DNA from: JAXLWB01 sp046328715
GTDB taxonomy: Bacteria > Chloroflexota > Anaerolineae > Caldilineales > Caldilineaceae
Length of the DNA stretch: 64,000 bases
NCBI GenBank assembly: GCA_046328715.1
Contig: JAXLWB010000041.1
Location: 27,606-91,605, forward strand
Direction of reading: 5' to 3'
In this document: positions 1-9,007 of the stretch, piece after piece
Position numbering within the stretch: the first letter of the stretch is position 1
Layout: each line of letters begins with the position of its first letter
The notes under the pieces: generated by a model
What the model was told of the DNA's origin: nothing
Database searches by the model: none
What the model saw: only the letters and a program-made list of their open reading frames with translations
Position numbers and translations under genes: made by a program

Positions 1-2
1 TG

Positions 3-170
3 TGGTGGGCGGCAGGGTATAATATTGTAGCGTTACCCTTAGCAGCCGGAGTGCTCGCCAATTGGGGCATCACTTTATCACCTGCCGCAGGGGCACTTTT
101 GATGTCGATCAGCACAATTGTGGTGGCGATCAATGCCCAGTTGCTGCGTAGAATTGACTTGGCAAGATAA
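3..170 (+). CDS. Cu-type P-type ATPase, C-terminal end (partial)
   Basis: Only the last 55 codons are in the window; the gene runs off the left edge. The reading frame has a transmembrane segment of the kind W-x-A-G-Y-N followed by PLAAGVL and LSPAAGALLMS, then ends in a short arginine-rich tail. This is the pattern of the last two membrane helices of copper/heavy-metal P1B-type ATPases (CopA/CopB type), which pump metal ions across the membrane at the cost of ATP. The phosphorylation and nucleotide-binding domains are outside the window, so the metal is inferred from the family and from the Met-rich kinase two genes downstream. The next gene starts 20 bp after the stop on the same strand. 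Confidence 0.8.
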   Translation, partial: WWAAGYNIVALPLAAGVLANWGITLSPAAGALLMSISTIVVAINAQLLRRIDLAR

Positions 171-190
171 TTCAATCGGATCGAAGTCGA

Positions 191-925
191 ATGAATGCGA
201 AGATTCTAATTATTGAAGACGATCACCAAATTCGCCGAGTTATCGAAGGCTATTTACAGCAGGCTGGCTTTGAGGTGATCGGCAGCAGTGACGGCATCGA
301 AGGGTTTGCATTGATCCAAAGTATAAAGCCAGAAATCCTCATTCTCGACCTGATGCTGCCAGGAATGGATGGGCTGGAGATCACCAGACGCCTGCGCGGC
401 AGCAGCGATCCCGCCATTGCCAGCCTTTATTTGATGATGGTCACAGCCCGGGTGGAAGAGACAGATCATATCAAGGGCCTGGAGATCGGTGCCGATGATT
501 ATGTCACCAAACCCTTCAGCCCGCGTGAACTGGTCGCCAGAGTGCGAGCCGCACTGCGCCGCATCGAGCTTCACCGCCAAGCGTCTGCCGACAAACAACT
601 CATCTTCGGTTCGCTTTGCCTTGACCCAATCTATCATCACGTCACGCTCGATGGCGTTCTCATCGAACTCACAGAAACCGAGTTCGACATGCTCGCTCTG
701 TTCATGCGCCACCCTGGAAGGCCATTCAGCCGGGCGGCGCTGCTCGACCATACCCAAACTGACGCCTACAGCGATCAGGCCGCCTTTGAACGCACGATTG
801 ACGCTCACATCAAAAATCTACGGCACAAACTCGGTGAATCTGGTCGTCAGGGACGCTTTATTGAGACGGTACATGGCGTTGGCTACCGTTTTGTGCCGCC
901 TGTCCAGCAGGAGCCAACCCCATGA
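191..925 (+). CDS. OmpR-family response regulator, probably metal (copper) responsive
   Basis: A 244-aa two-domain regulator. Residues 1-120 form a receiver domain with the acidic pair EDD near residue 9, the phosphoacceptor Asp in LILDLMLPGMDG (about residue 53) and the conserved Lys in VTKPFSP (about 107). Residues 140-235 form an OmpR/PhoB winged helix with the usual LTETEFDML and GVGYRF ends. The gene overlaps the downstream histidine kinase by 4 bp (ATGA), so the two are translationally coupled partners. It follows a P-type ATPase by 20 bp, so the system probably controls that pump. No strong Shine-Dalgarno sequence is visible. Copper as the signal is inferred from the neighbours. Confidence 0.93.
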   Translation: MNAKILIIEDDHQIRRVIEGYLQQAGFEVIGSSDGIEGFALIQSIKPEILILDLMLPGMDGLEITRRLRGSSDPAIASLYLMMVTARVEETDHIKGLEIGADDYVTKPFSPRELVARVRAALRRIELHRQASADKQLIFGSLCLDPIYHHVTLDGVLIELTETEFDMLALFMRHPGRPFSRAALLDHTQTDAYSDQAAFERTIDAHIKNLRHKLGESGRQGRFIETVHGVGYRFVPPVQQEPTP

Positions 926-2343
926 CCAGTCGCCTCTGGGTCAAACTTACCGGTATGTTTGCCTTGGTCATTGTGATCGGTATAGCAGTCACCGTGCTGT
1001 TAGCGCGGCAGGGGACCGAGGCCCGCTTCGCTCATTTTATGGTTAGCAATCATATGCTGCGCCCTGACCGCTTGCAGCTTGTGTTGGCCGATTATTACCA
1101 AACCAAACAGAGTTGGACAGACGTGCAACGTGATCTACCCAGTTTGATCGAGATCGCCTCGGACGGAGCGATGCAGGGTATGATGGGTAACATGATGGGC
1201 ATGTTTGATAATCAAGTGATCGTCATCGATTCTACGGGTCAGCCAGTTGCTTCAACTACACCCCATTCCGAGAGCCAGATAGCGGATGAGCAACCGACAC
1301 AGCGCTGGCCGATTCTGGTCGATAATGTCCAGGTAGGGGAAATCGCAGTGATGGGGATGCTGATGACGGGCGTCTCCAGCCGCGGCCAAAGCGTGGTTGA
1401 AGGAGTGACGCGGGCTGTGTTATTGGCAGGGTTGGTCTCTGGCTTTGTTGCACTATTGGCAGCCGGTTTGTTTGTCCGCCAGATTACCCACCCGCTGACG
1501 CAACTCAGCGAGGCAGCGACCCAGATTGCCGAAGGTAATCTGAGCGTCCGCGCCACGGTTCACAGCAAAGATGAAGTGGCCGCACTGGCCCACAACTTTA
1601 ACCGGATGGCCGAAAGTTTAGAAAAGCAGGAAATAATGCGTCGTACCCTCATGTCCGACATTGCGCATGAACTGCGGACGCCGCTTACTGCCATCCAAGG
1701 CACTGTTGAGGCGTTGCAAGATGGCGTCTTTGCCGCAGATACGCCAAATCTACAGGCGATCCACGATCAAGTAATGGGACTGAACCATCTCGTGGAGGAG
1801 TTGCGTACCTTGGCCAGCGCCGACGCTGGGCAATTGGCCTTGGACTACGCTGAATTCAATCTGGTTGATCTCTGCCAACGGCGTGTCACTGCCTTTCAAG
1901 CTCAAGCTACGCTCAAAACGATCCGGCTCACCTGTAGTGCCGCCGAAGCTGAAATCATGATTTGTGCCGATCTACAACGGCTGGGCCAGGTACTCAACAA
2001 CCTGCTTGCCAATGCATTACGCCATACCCCCAACGCAGGTACAGTGCAAGTGACGGTTGGCTGCGAGCAAGAACAAGCACATCTCGCCATTGCTGATACA
2101 GGTGAAGGAATTGCGGCAGAGGATCTCCCCCACATCTTTGACCGCTTCTATCGTGCCGATCATTCAAGGGCCCGCGAAACCGGAGGGACTGGCTTGGGTT
2201 TAGCGATTGTTCAGCAGCTTGTGCTGGCGCATGGCGGGAAGATTTGGGTGGAGAGTCAGTCAGCGGGCGAAAATTTCTTGCCTAAGCAAGCAACGGGGAG
2301 CGTTTTTCATATTTTACTACCGTTGACTCCTCCCACTCGTTAA
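922..2343 (+). CDS. Sensor histidine kinase with Met-rich extracytoplasmic loop
   Basis: A 473-aa membrane kinase. TM1 lies at about residues 9-29 and TM2 at about 161-185, with an extracytoplasmic loop between them. A HAMP domain follows (about 185-238), then HisKA with the phosphorylated His in SDIAHELRTPLTA (about residue 249) and a HATPase_c domain with the N box, DTGEGI and GTGLGLAI. The loop carries MQGMMGNMMGMFD (about residues 84-96), a methionine cluster of the kind that binds Cu(I) in copper proteins. Together with the P-type ATPase upstream, this suggests a copper-sensing kinase phosphorylating the regulator encoded just before it. Copper sensing is an inference; the kinase assignment is certain. 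Confidence 0.93.
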   Translation: MTSRLWVKLTGMFALVIVIGIAVTVLLARQGTEARFAHFMVSNHMLRPDRLQLVLADYYQTKQSWTDVQRDLPSLIEIASDGAMQGMMGNMMGMFDNQVIVIDSTGQPVASTTPHSESQIADEQPTQRWPILVDNVQVGEIAVMGMLMTGVSSRGQSVVEGVTRAVLLAGLVSGFVALLAAGLFVRQITHPLTQLSEAATQIAEGNLSVRATVHSKDEVAALAHNFNRMAESLEKQEIMRRTLMSDIAHELRTPLTAIQGTVEALQDGVFAADTPNLQAIHDQVMGLNHLVEELRTLASADAGQLALDYAEFNLVDLCQRRVTAFQAQATLKTIRLTCSAAEAEIMICADLQRLGQVLNNLLANALRHTPNAGTVQVTVGCEQEQAHLAIADTGEGIAAEDLPHIFDRFYRADHSRARETGGTGLGLAIVQQLVLAHGGKIWVESQSAGENFLPKQATGSVFHILLPLTPPTR

Positions 2344-2399
2344 GGTGCGCTCCTTGAGAGCCGTCGGCGTGAGCGTACGGGCAAGGCAGATAAAGCTGC

Positions 2400-2440
2400 A
2401 TGAATGGTAGGTTCGGTAAAAAACCGAACCTACCATTCAT
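2400..2440. terminator. 18-bp perfect hairpin between convergent genes
   Basis: Arms 2400-2417 and 2423-2440 are exact inverted complements around an AAAAA loop. The hairpin lies between the kinase stop (2343) and the stop of the convergent phosphoesterase (2449), so it can serve as a terminator for both transcripts. It has no long U-tract. Confidence 0.7.
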
Positions 2441-2448
2441 CTGAAGTT

Positions 2449-3108
2449 TTATTCGTTCTTCCCAACGGGCGAGAGGTCAAGCACCTTGTAGGGGTAAATG
2501 TTAATGACCTGGGTGGAGTGGTAGCGCGTCTGTGTCGTCTCGTTGCCGCGGTATAGGTGAATATGACCGTGGAGAAGATAGCGTGGCTTAAACCAACGCA
2601 TAAACGTGAGAAACGAGGTGAAGCCGGTATGGGCCCGATCTGGCTGGTCGTGGATACCTTTTGGCGGAGAATGGGTTACCAAAACGTCAAGATAGCGTCC
2701 AAAACGAATGCGGTTGACGAGCAACTTGGGTGCCAGTCGCCAGATATTGGCCCACATCTCCTGATCGGTATATTGGCGCTCCGAGTTGAGGTTGTAGCGA
2801 ATAGAGCCTTCAAGGCCAGCTAGCAGCAGGTTGTTTACCTTGGCCGTTTGACAGTGCAAATTGATTGCCCCCATCGGTGACTCCTGCGTCTGCCAGGCAT
2901 CATTCTTCCCCATGTGAACCTGCATCTCGCGTCCATGGTTGCCAAACACATAGTAGGCAGGCTTGTTAAGCGTTGAAATGATGAATTCAATATAGTAAAA
3001 GGGCAGATCGCCGCAGCTAATGATTAAATCTACATCACCGACAAACCGCTTTAGAGAGGGCCCATAAAGCTGAGGTAGGACTTCATCACTAATGATCAGG
3101 GAGCGCAT
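2449..3108 (-). CDS. Calcineurin-like metallophosphoesterase
   Basis: A 219-aa protein with the metal-binding signatures of the calcineurin-like phosphoesterase superfamily: GDLPF (about residue 33), GNHG (about 56), HSPPKG (about 146) and HGHIH (about 181). The usual first motif D-x-H is replaced by ISDEV near the N terminus, so one canonical metal ligand differs. The family hydrolyses phosphomono- or diesters with two metal ions; the substrate cannot be told from sequence. The start codon has no Shine-Dalgarno sequence. A TTGACC-17-TACAAT promoter ends 6 nt before the ATG, so the mRNA is probably leaderless. Confidence 0.85.
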   Translation of the reverse strand: MRSLIISDEVLPQLYGPSLKRFVGDVDLIISCGDLPFYYIEFIISTLNKPAYYVFGNHGREMQVHMGKNDAWQTQESPMGAINLHCQTAKVNNLLLAGLEGSIRYNLNSERQYTDQEMWANIWRLAPKLLVNRIRFGRYLDVLVTHSPPKGIHDQPDRAHTGFTSFLTFMRWFKPRYLLHGHIHLYRGNETTQTRYHSTQVINIYPYKVLDLSPVGKNE

Positions 3109-3114
3109 GAAGAG

Positions 3115-3143
3115 ATTGTAGCAGGCAGAGAAAGCGCGGTCAA
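3115..3143 (-). promoter_or_regulatory. Promoter of the phosphoesterase gene, leaderless type
   Basis: On the minus strand TTGACC (3138-3143) and TACAAT (3115-3120) are 17 bp apart, and the -10 box ends 6 nt before the ATG at 3108. Transcription would start at or within a base or two of the start codon. Confidence 0.7.
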
Positions 3144-3189
3144 ACTAATTTTTGTCGAGAAAAAAGTGCAGCAATGAAGGGAAACAAGA

Positions 3190-3263
3190 AGAACCACAGA
3201 TTCAGGCTGTGCGGAGCAATGGTTAGCGGACAACGCATCTATGCAACCTGAAACTGCGGTTCT
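3190..3263. repeat. Imperfect intergenic inverted repeat
   Basis: Arms 3190-3209 and 3244-3263 match at 17 of 20 positions as inverted complements. The repeat lies between the desaturase stop (3270) and the promoter of the phosphoesterase gene. It probably serves as a terminator for the desaturase transcript and belongs to the palindromes common in this window. Confidence 0.55.
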
Positions 3264-3269
3264 CAATGG

Positions 3270-4316
3270 CTAGATTTCACTGGCTACTGGTACCATCTTC
3301 GCTTGCCATGCCTCACGGAAGGTCACCAGGCGTCGCTGTCGCTCATCCCACAAGGCCAGCCAAGTGGTTTGGAAACTACTACGCAGTGTCAACTGCACCA
3401 CTCGTTGCATCATGGGATTTTCATTGTGACATTTCTCCAAATTATAGTTGGGAATGCGCGGGCTCAGGTGATGAATGTGGTGAAAGCCAATGTTGCCCGT
3501 AAACCACTGAAGCACTTTAGGCAATTTATAGTAAGAGCTACCGACCATTGCCGCCAGCGTATAGTCCCACTCTGGAGTGTGTTCCCAGTACATGCGCTCG
3601 AATTGATGTTGAACATAGAACATCCAAACACCTGCACTCGAAGCAATCATCACGGTGGGCAAGAAGAGCCACAGAAAATTGCTAAAACCGATCAGAAAAC
3701 TAGCAGCAGTCATCCAACCTGCCAACGCCGCATTCGTCCACCAGACCGATCCCTTCTCGCCATGGTGCCAATTGTCATCACGCGACATTGGGAATCGCCC
3801 CATAATCAAAAAGTTAATCGAAGGTGCAATGACAAAAAGGAAGAAAGGGTTTCGAAAGACACGGTAAAATAACCTTTTCCATTTGCTAGCCGCCATATAT
3901 TCATCAACGGTGAGTGTCCAGATATCACCGGTACCCCGCTCTTCTAACTCAGCATGATGGGCATGGTGAACAGCATGCCCTTTTCGCCAATATTTATAAG
4001 GCACCGTGGTAAACAAACTACAGAGGATACCGACTGTATCATTGGCATTGCGCCCTTTAAAAAATGAAGCATGCCCACAATCGTGCTGAATAATGAAAAT
4101 GCGCACCAAGAACCCCGCCGCAGGAATTGAGAGCAAAAGCGTCAGCCAGTGGCCGACATCCAGGGTAAGATACATGAGCAACCAGCAAAGGAACAGCCCG
4201 CCAAAGGAGTTTGCAATCTGCCAGAGACTTTTTTGTACATCGGGATGCTGATAATTACCGACAATCGATCTCCATCCTGCATACGCATCGATAATTTTAT
4301 GTGTGTGATTCTTCAT
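3270..4316 (-). CDS. Membrane fatty acid desaturase
   Basis: A 348-aa integral membrane di-iron desaturase. It has the three histidine boxes of the family: HDCGH (about residue 78), HxxHH within GHAVHHAHH (about 113) and HIHHL (about 284), with paired hydrophobic segments between them. Such enzymes put double bonds into acyl chains and help adjust membrane fluidity. The ATG at 4316 is chosen because the frame further upstream opens only with TTG at 4352; a GAGG lies about 14 nt before the chosen ATG. The gene lies between secA and a phosphoesterase on the same strand but is separated from secA by a strong terminator. The regiochemistry is not predictable from sequence. Confidence 0.9.
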   Translation of the reverse strand: MKNHTHKIIDAYAGWRSIVGNYQHPDVQKSLWQIANSFGGLFLCWLLMYLTLDVGHWLTLLLSIPAAGFLVRIFIIQHDCGHASFFKGRNANDTVGILCSLFTTVPYKYWRKGHAVHHAHHAELEERGTGDIWTLTVDEYMAASKWKRLFYRVFRNPFFLFVIAPSINFLIMGRFPMSRDDNWHHGEKGSVWWTNAALAGWMTAASFLIGFSNFLWLFLPTVMIASSAGVWMFYVQHQFERMYWEHTPEWDYTLAAMVGSSYYKLPKVLQWFTGNIGFHHIHHLSPRIPNYNLEKCHNENPMMQRVVQLTLRSSFQTTWLALWDERQRRLVTFREAWQAKMVPVASEI

Positions 4317-4463
4317 GAAATTAAAAACTACCTCGTCTAAAGTTGGGAACAACTACTTGATTGTGACCATAGGCATCGCAATACCCATGGCGTATCAGAG
4401 GACAACTGATATGCATTATGATAGGGGAAGCAAGTAAACTCCATCTTCTCATCATGTTGCGTA

Positions 4464-4503
4464 CAAAAAAGATGGGATGCGTTCCTATCGCATCCCGTCT
4501 TTG
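4464..4503 (-). terminator. Intrinsic terminator of secA
   Basis: Read on the minus strand, a 14-bp stem (4489-4502 with 4468-4481, one mismatch) and a 7-nt loop are followed by a run of six U. It begins 8 nt after the secA stop codon. Confidence 0.88.
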
Positions 4504-4510
4504 ATACATC

Positions 4511-7500
4511 CTATTTTTGTTGTGGCTGGGTTACACCCTTCTGATCGCTCGCCATATGACAGTTTTTATATTTCTTGCCGCTGCCACACCAACATAGATC
4601 GTTGCGGCCCAATTGCGGTCCTGACTTTTTTACAGTCTGCTGCGGTTGGGCGCCCCCATCGCTACGGTTGGTGCGGATGTTGCGCGCAATTGGCTGCGCA
4701 TTGATGATCGCACGAGCAGAAGGACGAGGTACAGCTTTGCCGTTACCGTCGCTTGTCTGCTCGTCGGATATTGCTTGGGTGGACTGTACAGGTTGGGTTG
4801 TAGCACGCTGAATCTGAAAGGCGAAAAGACCTTTGACGATGTCGCCACGGATTTCGCTGATTAGATCAGCGTACATCTCGAAAGCTTCACGGCGATAAGA
4901 GACAAGCGGGTCCATCTGACCATAGGCACGCAGGCCGATCCCTTCGCGCAGGCGATCCAAATCGGTGAGGTGATGAATCCAGCGATTGTCGACCGCCATC
5001 AACATGATCTGCTTCTCGATGCTGCGCATGGCCGCTTCGCCGATTTCCTGTTCTTTGGCGGCATAGGCATCCATCGCCAGTTGCACACAATCCTCTTCGA
5101 TCTCGTCGCGCTTCATGCCTTTCCAGCGGCTGGCCGAGAAGCTCTCGGACTGATGGGTCAACGCCTTGATGGTGTGGGCCAGTTCATCGAGTTGCCATTC
5201 ATCCTCGTATTCGCTGGCAACAAAATCACCGACGATGCCGCTGATCTCTTCACCGATCATATCGATCACCGACTGTTGCATCGAAGGCTCAGTTAGAATG
5301 CGGCGACGTTGTTCATAGATGCGATTGCGTTGCTCGTTGACCACTTCGTCGTATTGGAGCACATGCTTGCGGATATCGAAGTTAAAACCTTCGACCTTGG
5401 TTTGAGCGTTTTCAATCGCTTTAGAGACCACACCCGCTTCGATCGGGACATCCTCCTCTAATCCCAAACGCGACATCAGGCCGCTCATACGTTCGCCGCC
5501 AAAGCGACGCATCAATTCATCTTCCATGCTGATGTAAAAGCGGCTCTGCCCGGGATCACCGAGACGACCAGAACGACCACGCAACTGATTGTCGATGCGT
5601 CGCGCTTCGTGGCGTTCGGTGCCGATCACATAGAGACCGCCAAGGGAACGGACCAGTTCGGCATCTTTCTTGGCATCGCTCCAGGCTTTGGCGAGTACAC
5701 CGCTCCACTCTCCATCGAACTGGGTCGAAGGATCCTTGCCATGTTTGAGCATTTCCAGTGCCTGGTTCCACGAATTTTGTGGAATGGCGGCCAAATCAAC
5801 GCCGTTGCGACGCAGTTGCTCGCGGGCCAGGTTTTCGGCATTGCCACCGAGCAAAATGTCGACACCACGACCTGCCATGTTAGTGGCAATCGTCACGGAA
5901 CCGGGGCGTCCTGCCTGGGCAATGATTGTCGCCTCACGTTCGTGGTTCTTGGCATTGAGTACCTGATGTTCGATGCCGCGGCGACTCAACATTTCAGCGA
6001 CTCGTTCGCTGGTTTCAACCGCAGTAGTACCCAGCAAGACGGGTTGCTTGCGCTTGTACGCCTCAACCACTTCATCGAGCACCGCTTTGAACTTGGCACT
6101 TTCGCTCCGATAGACCAAATCGGGCTGATCATCACGGACGACAGGTTTGTAGGTTGGGATTTGCACGACATCCAGGTTGTAAATCTTTTGGAACTCTTCT
6201 TCTTCAGTCTTGGCTGTACCGGTCATGCCCGACAGCTTGTTATACATGCGGAAGAAGTTTTGGAAGGTGATGGTAGCGAGGGTCATCGACTCTTTTTGTA
6301 CCTTCACCCCTTCTTTGGCTTCAATCGCTTGGTGCAGACCTTCGCTGTAACGGCGGCCTTCCATCATACGACCTGTAAACTCATCAACGATAATTACTTC
6401 GCTGCCGCGCACGATGTAGTCTTTATCGCGCTTGTAGAGGGCATGCGCACGCAGGGCATTGTCGAGATAGGGGATCAAGTCGAAGTGTTCGGCATCATAC
6501 AGGTTAGAGAAGCCCATCCGTCGTTCTACGTAGCTGATACCCTCTTCAGTGAGAGTCGCTACCCGCTCTTTCTCATTGATGACATAGTGCGTCTCCTGTT
6601 GAAGGTTACGCACCAAGCCGGCAAAGATTTGGTAGTAGTTGGCACTCTCACGGGCCTCGCCAGAGATGATCAGTGGCGTGCGTGCTTCGTCGATCAAGAT
6701 GTTATCTACTTCGTCGACGATAGCGTAGTTGAGTTCGCGTTGCACACAGCGCGACAGATCGTTAGCCATGTTGTCGCGCAAATAGTCGAAGCCATATTCA
6801 TTATTGGTACCATAGGTGATATCACAATGATAAGCTTCACTGCGGCTAATTGGACGCAAAGAGAGGAAGCGATCATCCGCAGCAGGAAAATTCGGGTCAT
6901 ACTCAAAGGAGCCAGCATCTGGATTGCTGGCGCTGTTTTGAATCACCGCCGCCCGCAACCCGAGCAAATGGTAGATTGCCCCCATCAATTGCAACCCGAC
7001 TTTGGATAGATAATCGTTGGGGGTCACCAGATGTACGCCGCGACCGGTCAAAGCGTTGAGATAGAGGGGCAGGGTGGCAACCAACGTCTTGCCTTCGCCA
7101 GTCTTCATCTCGGCGATCCGGCCAGAGTGGAGCACCATTCCACCTAATAATTGCACATCATAATGGCGAAGCCCTGTCGTACGCTTGCTTGCCTCACGTA
7201 CAGCCGCAAAGGCTTCAGGTAGAATTTCGTCGAGGATCTCTCTTTCCGCATCCAACATGTCCTTCTTGATCCGCTCTAGTTCCACACGCGCAAATTTCTG
7301 GTCTTCGGTACCCAGCACGTCCATATAGTGTTGTTGGGCACCTATCAACTCTTCTTGCAAAGGCTCGACTGCGGTATGGATACGTTGTTGAAACGCAGCG
7401 GTCATCGCACGCAGTTCGTCATTGCTTTTGCGTTCAAATTCTTTCTCTAATTGATTAATGCGCTCGACTTCCCCACGAAATGGTTTCAATATCTTTTCGT

Positions 7501-7540
7501 TCGGGTCGCCCGTAATCGCATGATAGATTCGCTTGAGCAT
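4511..7540 (-). CDS. secA: Preprotein translocase ATPase SecA
   Basis: A 1009-aa SecA, the motor that pushes unfolded preproteins through SecYEG. Visible features are the Walker A motif in MKTGEGKTLVATLP (about residue 144), the DEVD motif of the DEAD-type ATPase, the preprotein cross-linking region, the second helicase half with NMAGRGVDI and GRSGRLGDPGQSRFY, the helical wing and scaffold, and a C-terminal zinc-binding tail CWCGSGKKYKNCH that contacts SecB or ribosomes. It is longer than the about 900 aa usual in proteobacteria; the extra length lies mainly in an N-proximal insert and the C-terminal linker. AGGAGG stands 7 nt before the ATG, and an intrinsic terminator follows the stop. Confidence 0.98.
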   Translation of the reverse strand: MLKRIYHAITGDPNEKILKPFRGEVERINQLEKEFERKSNDELRAMTAAFQQRIHTAVEPLQEELIGAQQHYMDVLGTEDQKFARVELERIKKDMLDAEREILDEILPEAFAAVREASKRTTGLRHYDVQLLGGMVLHSGRIAEMKTGEGKTLVATLPLYLNALTGRGVHLVTPNDYLSKVGLQLMGAIYHLLGLRAAVIQNSASNPDAGSFEYDPNFPAADDRFLSLRPISRSEAYHCDITYGTNNEYGFDYLRDNMANDLSRCVQRELNYAIVDEVDNILIDEARTPLIISGEARESANYYQIFAGLVRNLQQETHYVINEKERVATLTEEGISYVERRMGFSNLYDAEHFDLIPYLDNALRAHALYKRDKDYIVRGSEVIIVDEFTGRMMEGRRYSEGLHQAIEAKEGVKVQKESMTLATITFQNFFRMYNKLSGMTGTAKTEEEEFQKIYNLDVVQIPTYKPVVRDDQPDLVYRSESAKFKAVLDEVVEAYKRKQPVLLGTTAVETSERVAEMLSRRGIEHQVLNAKNHEREATIIAQAGRPGSVTIATNMAGRGVDILLGGNAENLAREQLRRNGVDLAAIPQNSWNQALEMLKHGKDPSTQFDGEWSGVLAKAWSDAKKDAELVRSLGGLYVIGTERHEARRIDNQLRGRSGRLGDPGQSRFYISMEDELMRRFGGERMSGLMSRLGLEEDVPIEAGVVSKAIENAQTKVEGFNFDIRKHVLQYDEVVNEQRNRIYEQRRRILTEPSMQQSVIDMIGEEISGIVGDFVASEYEDEWQLDELAHTIKALTHQSESFSASRWKGMKRDEIEEDCVQLAMDAYAAKEQEIGEAAMRSIEKQIMLMAVDNRWIHHLTDLDRLREGIGLRAYGQMDPLVSYRREAFEMYADLISEIRGDIVKGLFAFQIQRATTQPVQSTQAISDEQTSDGNGKAVPRPSARAIINAQPIARNIRTNRSDGGAQPQQTVKKSGPQLGRNDLCWCGSGKKYKNCHMASDQKGVTQPQQK

Positions 7541-7656
7541 CGAAAAATCCTCCTGACGAGCTATTGTAGCACAATCAGGAATGTTGACGTGAGAATTGGA
7601 TGAGGAGAGTGAGGAATTAAAGGCAAGTAGTCAGTGGAACAGTAAGTCAATAAAAC

Positions 7657-7703
7657 AGTAGACAGTGAATCAGTAAAGCCATTTTACTGATTCACTGTCT
7701 ACT
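7657..7703. terminator. 21-bp perfect palindrome built of repeated words
   Basis: Arms 7657-7677 and 7683-7703 are exact inverted complements around GCCAT. The flanks (7628-7656 and 7704-7722) carry further degenerate copies of the same CAGTGAATCAGTAAA-like words. It lies 19 bp after the hsp20 stop on the minus strand and ahead of secA, so it probably terminates hsp20. Confidence 0.7.
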
Positions 7704-7722
7704 CTCCCACTGTTCTACTGAT

Positions 7723-8184
7723 TTACTTGGTTGAAACAGCGATCTTCTTCGGTTTGGCTTCGGCAGCCTTGGGAACACGCAGGCTCAACACACCATTTTC
7801 GAAGTGGGCCTCAATCGCTTCCACCTCAACCGGGACGGTAAAGGTCAGTGTGCGTTGAAAAGCGCCGTGGAAAAGCTCGCTCTTGACATAGTGATTGCCT
7901 TCGACCTGCTTCGGGAATTGGCCCTTGATGGTCAACTCGTCCTTTTCAAAGGTAATTTCCACACTATCGGGCTGAACGCCAGGTAAATAAGCGGTTACAA
8001 CAAAGGCCTCTTCGACAGCTTGCACGTCGATTGGCAATCGAGAGACGGTCGGGGCAGGTGTCTGGCCATTGCCATTGGCAGAGCCACCATTACGGCTGTA
8101 GTCATAGGGGCCGAATTGATTTTCGATTAGTTTGTTCATGACATTGTTCATGGTAGCGAATTCGCGCAGCATTGTGTTGTTCAT
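7723..8184 (-). CDS. Hsp20/alpha-crystallin small heat-shock protein
   Basis: A 153-aa small heat-shock chaperone. Residues about 45-140 form the alpha-crystallin domain, with the family's A-x-x-x-N-G-V-L signature seen as FENGVLSLRVPK near the C terminus. The Lys-rich end ends in AVSTK rather than the usual IxI. These proteins hold unfolding proteins in soluble oligomers without ATP. The start at 8184 has GGAG 6 nt upstream; a longer open frame upstream lacks any ribosome-binding site. A palindromic terminator follows. No CIRCE element is visible upstream. Confidence 0.93.
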   Translation of the reverse strand: MNNTMLREFATMNNVMNKLIENQFGPYDYSRNGGSANGNGQTPAPTVSRLPIDVQAVEEAFVVTAYLPGVQPDSVEITFEKDELTIKGQFPKQVEGNHYVKSELFHGAFQRTLTFTVPVEVEAIEAHFENGVLSLRVPKAAEAKPKKIAVSTK

Positions 8185-9007
8185 AAAAGTCTCCGTTCTT
8201 GAAAACGATTGAATCTTGTTGATTGGTTTAAACGTTGTACGTGCTTGTTGTGTAACGTTGCAGAAACCGCTCCCAACGAAACAGTTCTTGAGACTTTCCT
8301 CTCGTAACAAATGGCTGTTTCTTGCGTCGTTACTGTGTTTGTTCGTTATGCTATCACTATACGGCGGCTTTGTTTGCGCAGCACTGGTGAAATGTTTTGG
8401 AAGAGTAAGCGAATTGTCAGCGTTACATTAGAACAGTTGTAGGGTTCTCTGGCGTATACTTGGTGGAAGGGCGAACTCTCTGCCACTTCCCAGAATTAAA
8501 CACCAATCGAATGGACTCAAGATCTAGTAATTAATTTAAAACCAAGGAAACTGGCCGTAACTTTTATCTACTAATATTCGTATTTGTTATTATATCGTAA
8601 GTGAAAATATTTTTTTGTTACCTAGATGGTATATAATAGTGAAAGTACCCTTCTACTTAAAGAAAAGTATACTTCTAGGTATTGTGGCAATGGACATGTA
8701 GTAAGTAAAAGCATAGGTAAGATGCAAATTCCATAGTATGCTTACATTAAACACCATCTATTGCCCTGTTTTGCCGTATTCAAAGAGACTTGTGAAATCT
8801 TACCCAGAAGATTTTGTAAGTCTTTCTAACACAAAGCTCACAAGCGGTGTGTGACTCTCCATCGGTTGAGCGATTGAAATTTACAGAAACAAAAGCGGAA
8901 ATTGGACTTTACCACTCTACACTCGTAACAGTTGCAGGCGTAGGTAGGGAGCAAATCTATTCAAGGCTTGAACCTGCTGTCAGCAAAATTAACCAAGGAG
9001 TAACAGA
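8185..9007. other. 823-bp intergenic region between hsp20 and the S8 protease gene
   Basis: No convincing gene was found. The middle (about 8540-8760) is distinctly AT-rich and holds TATAAT at 8632-8637 on the plus strand, a possible -10 box for the protease gene; no good -35 box lies 17 bp upstream. The left third must hold the hsp20 promoter, but I could not locate it. A short frame at 8216-8431 starts with TTG, has no ribosome-binding site and is probably chance. Confidence 0.5.

Noticed and set aside
5609..7009. 466-codon open frame on the plus strand
   Set aside because: It is entirely opposite secA, has no recognisable domain and no ribosome-binding site.
8216..8431. 71-codon hydrophobic frame upstream of the protease gene
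   Set aside because: It has a TTG start, no Shine-Dalgarno sequence and no -10 box close to the start, so chance is likelier.
8185..8460. CIRCE heat-shock operator before hsp20
   Set aside because: No TTAGCACTC/GAGTGCTAA pair is present.
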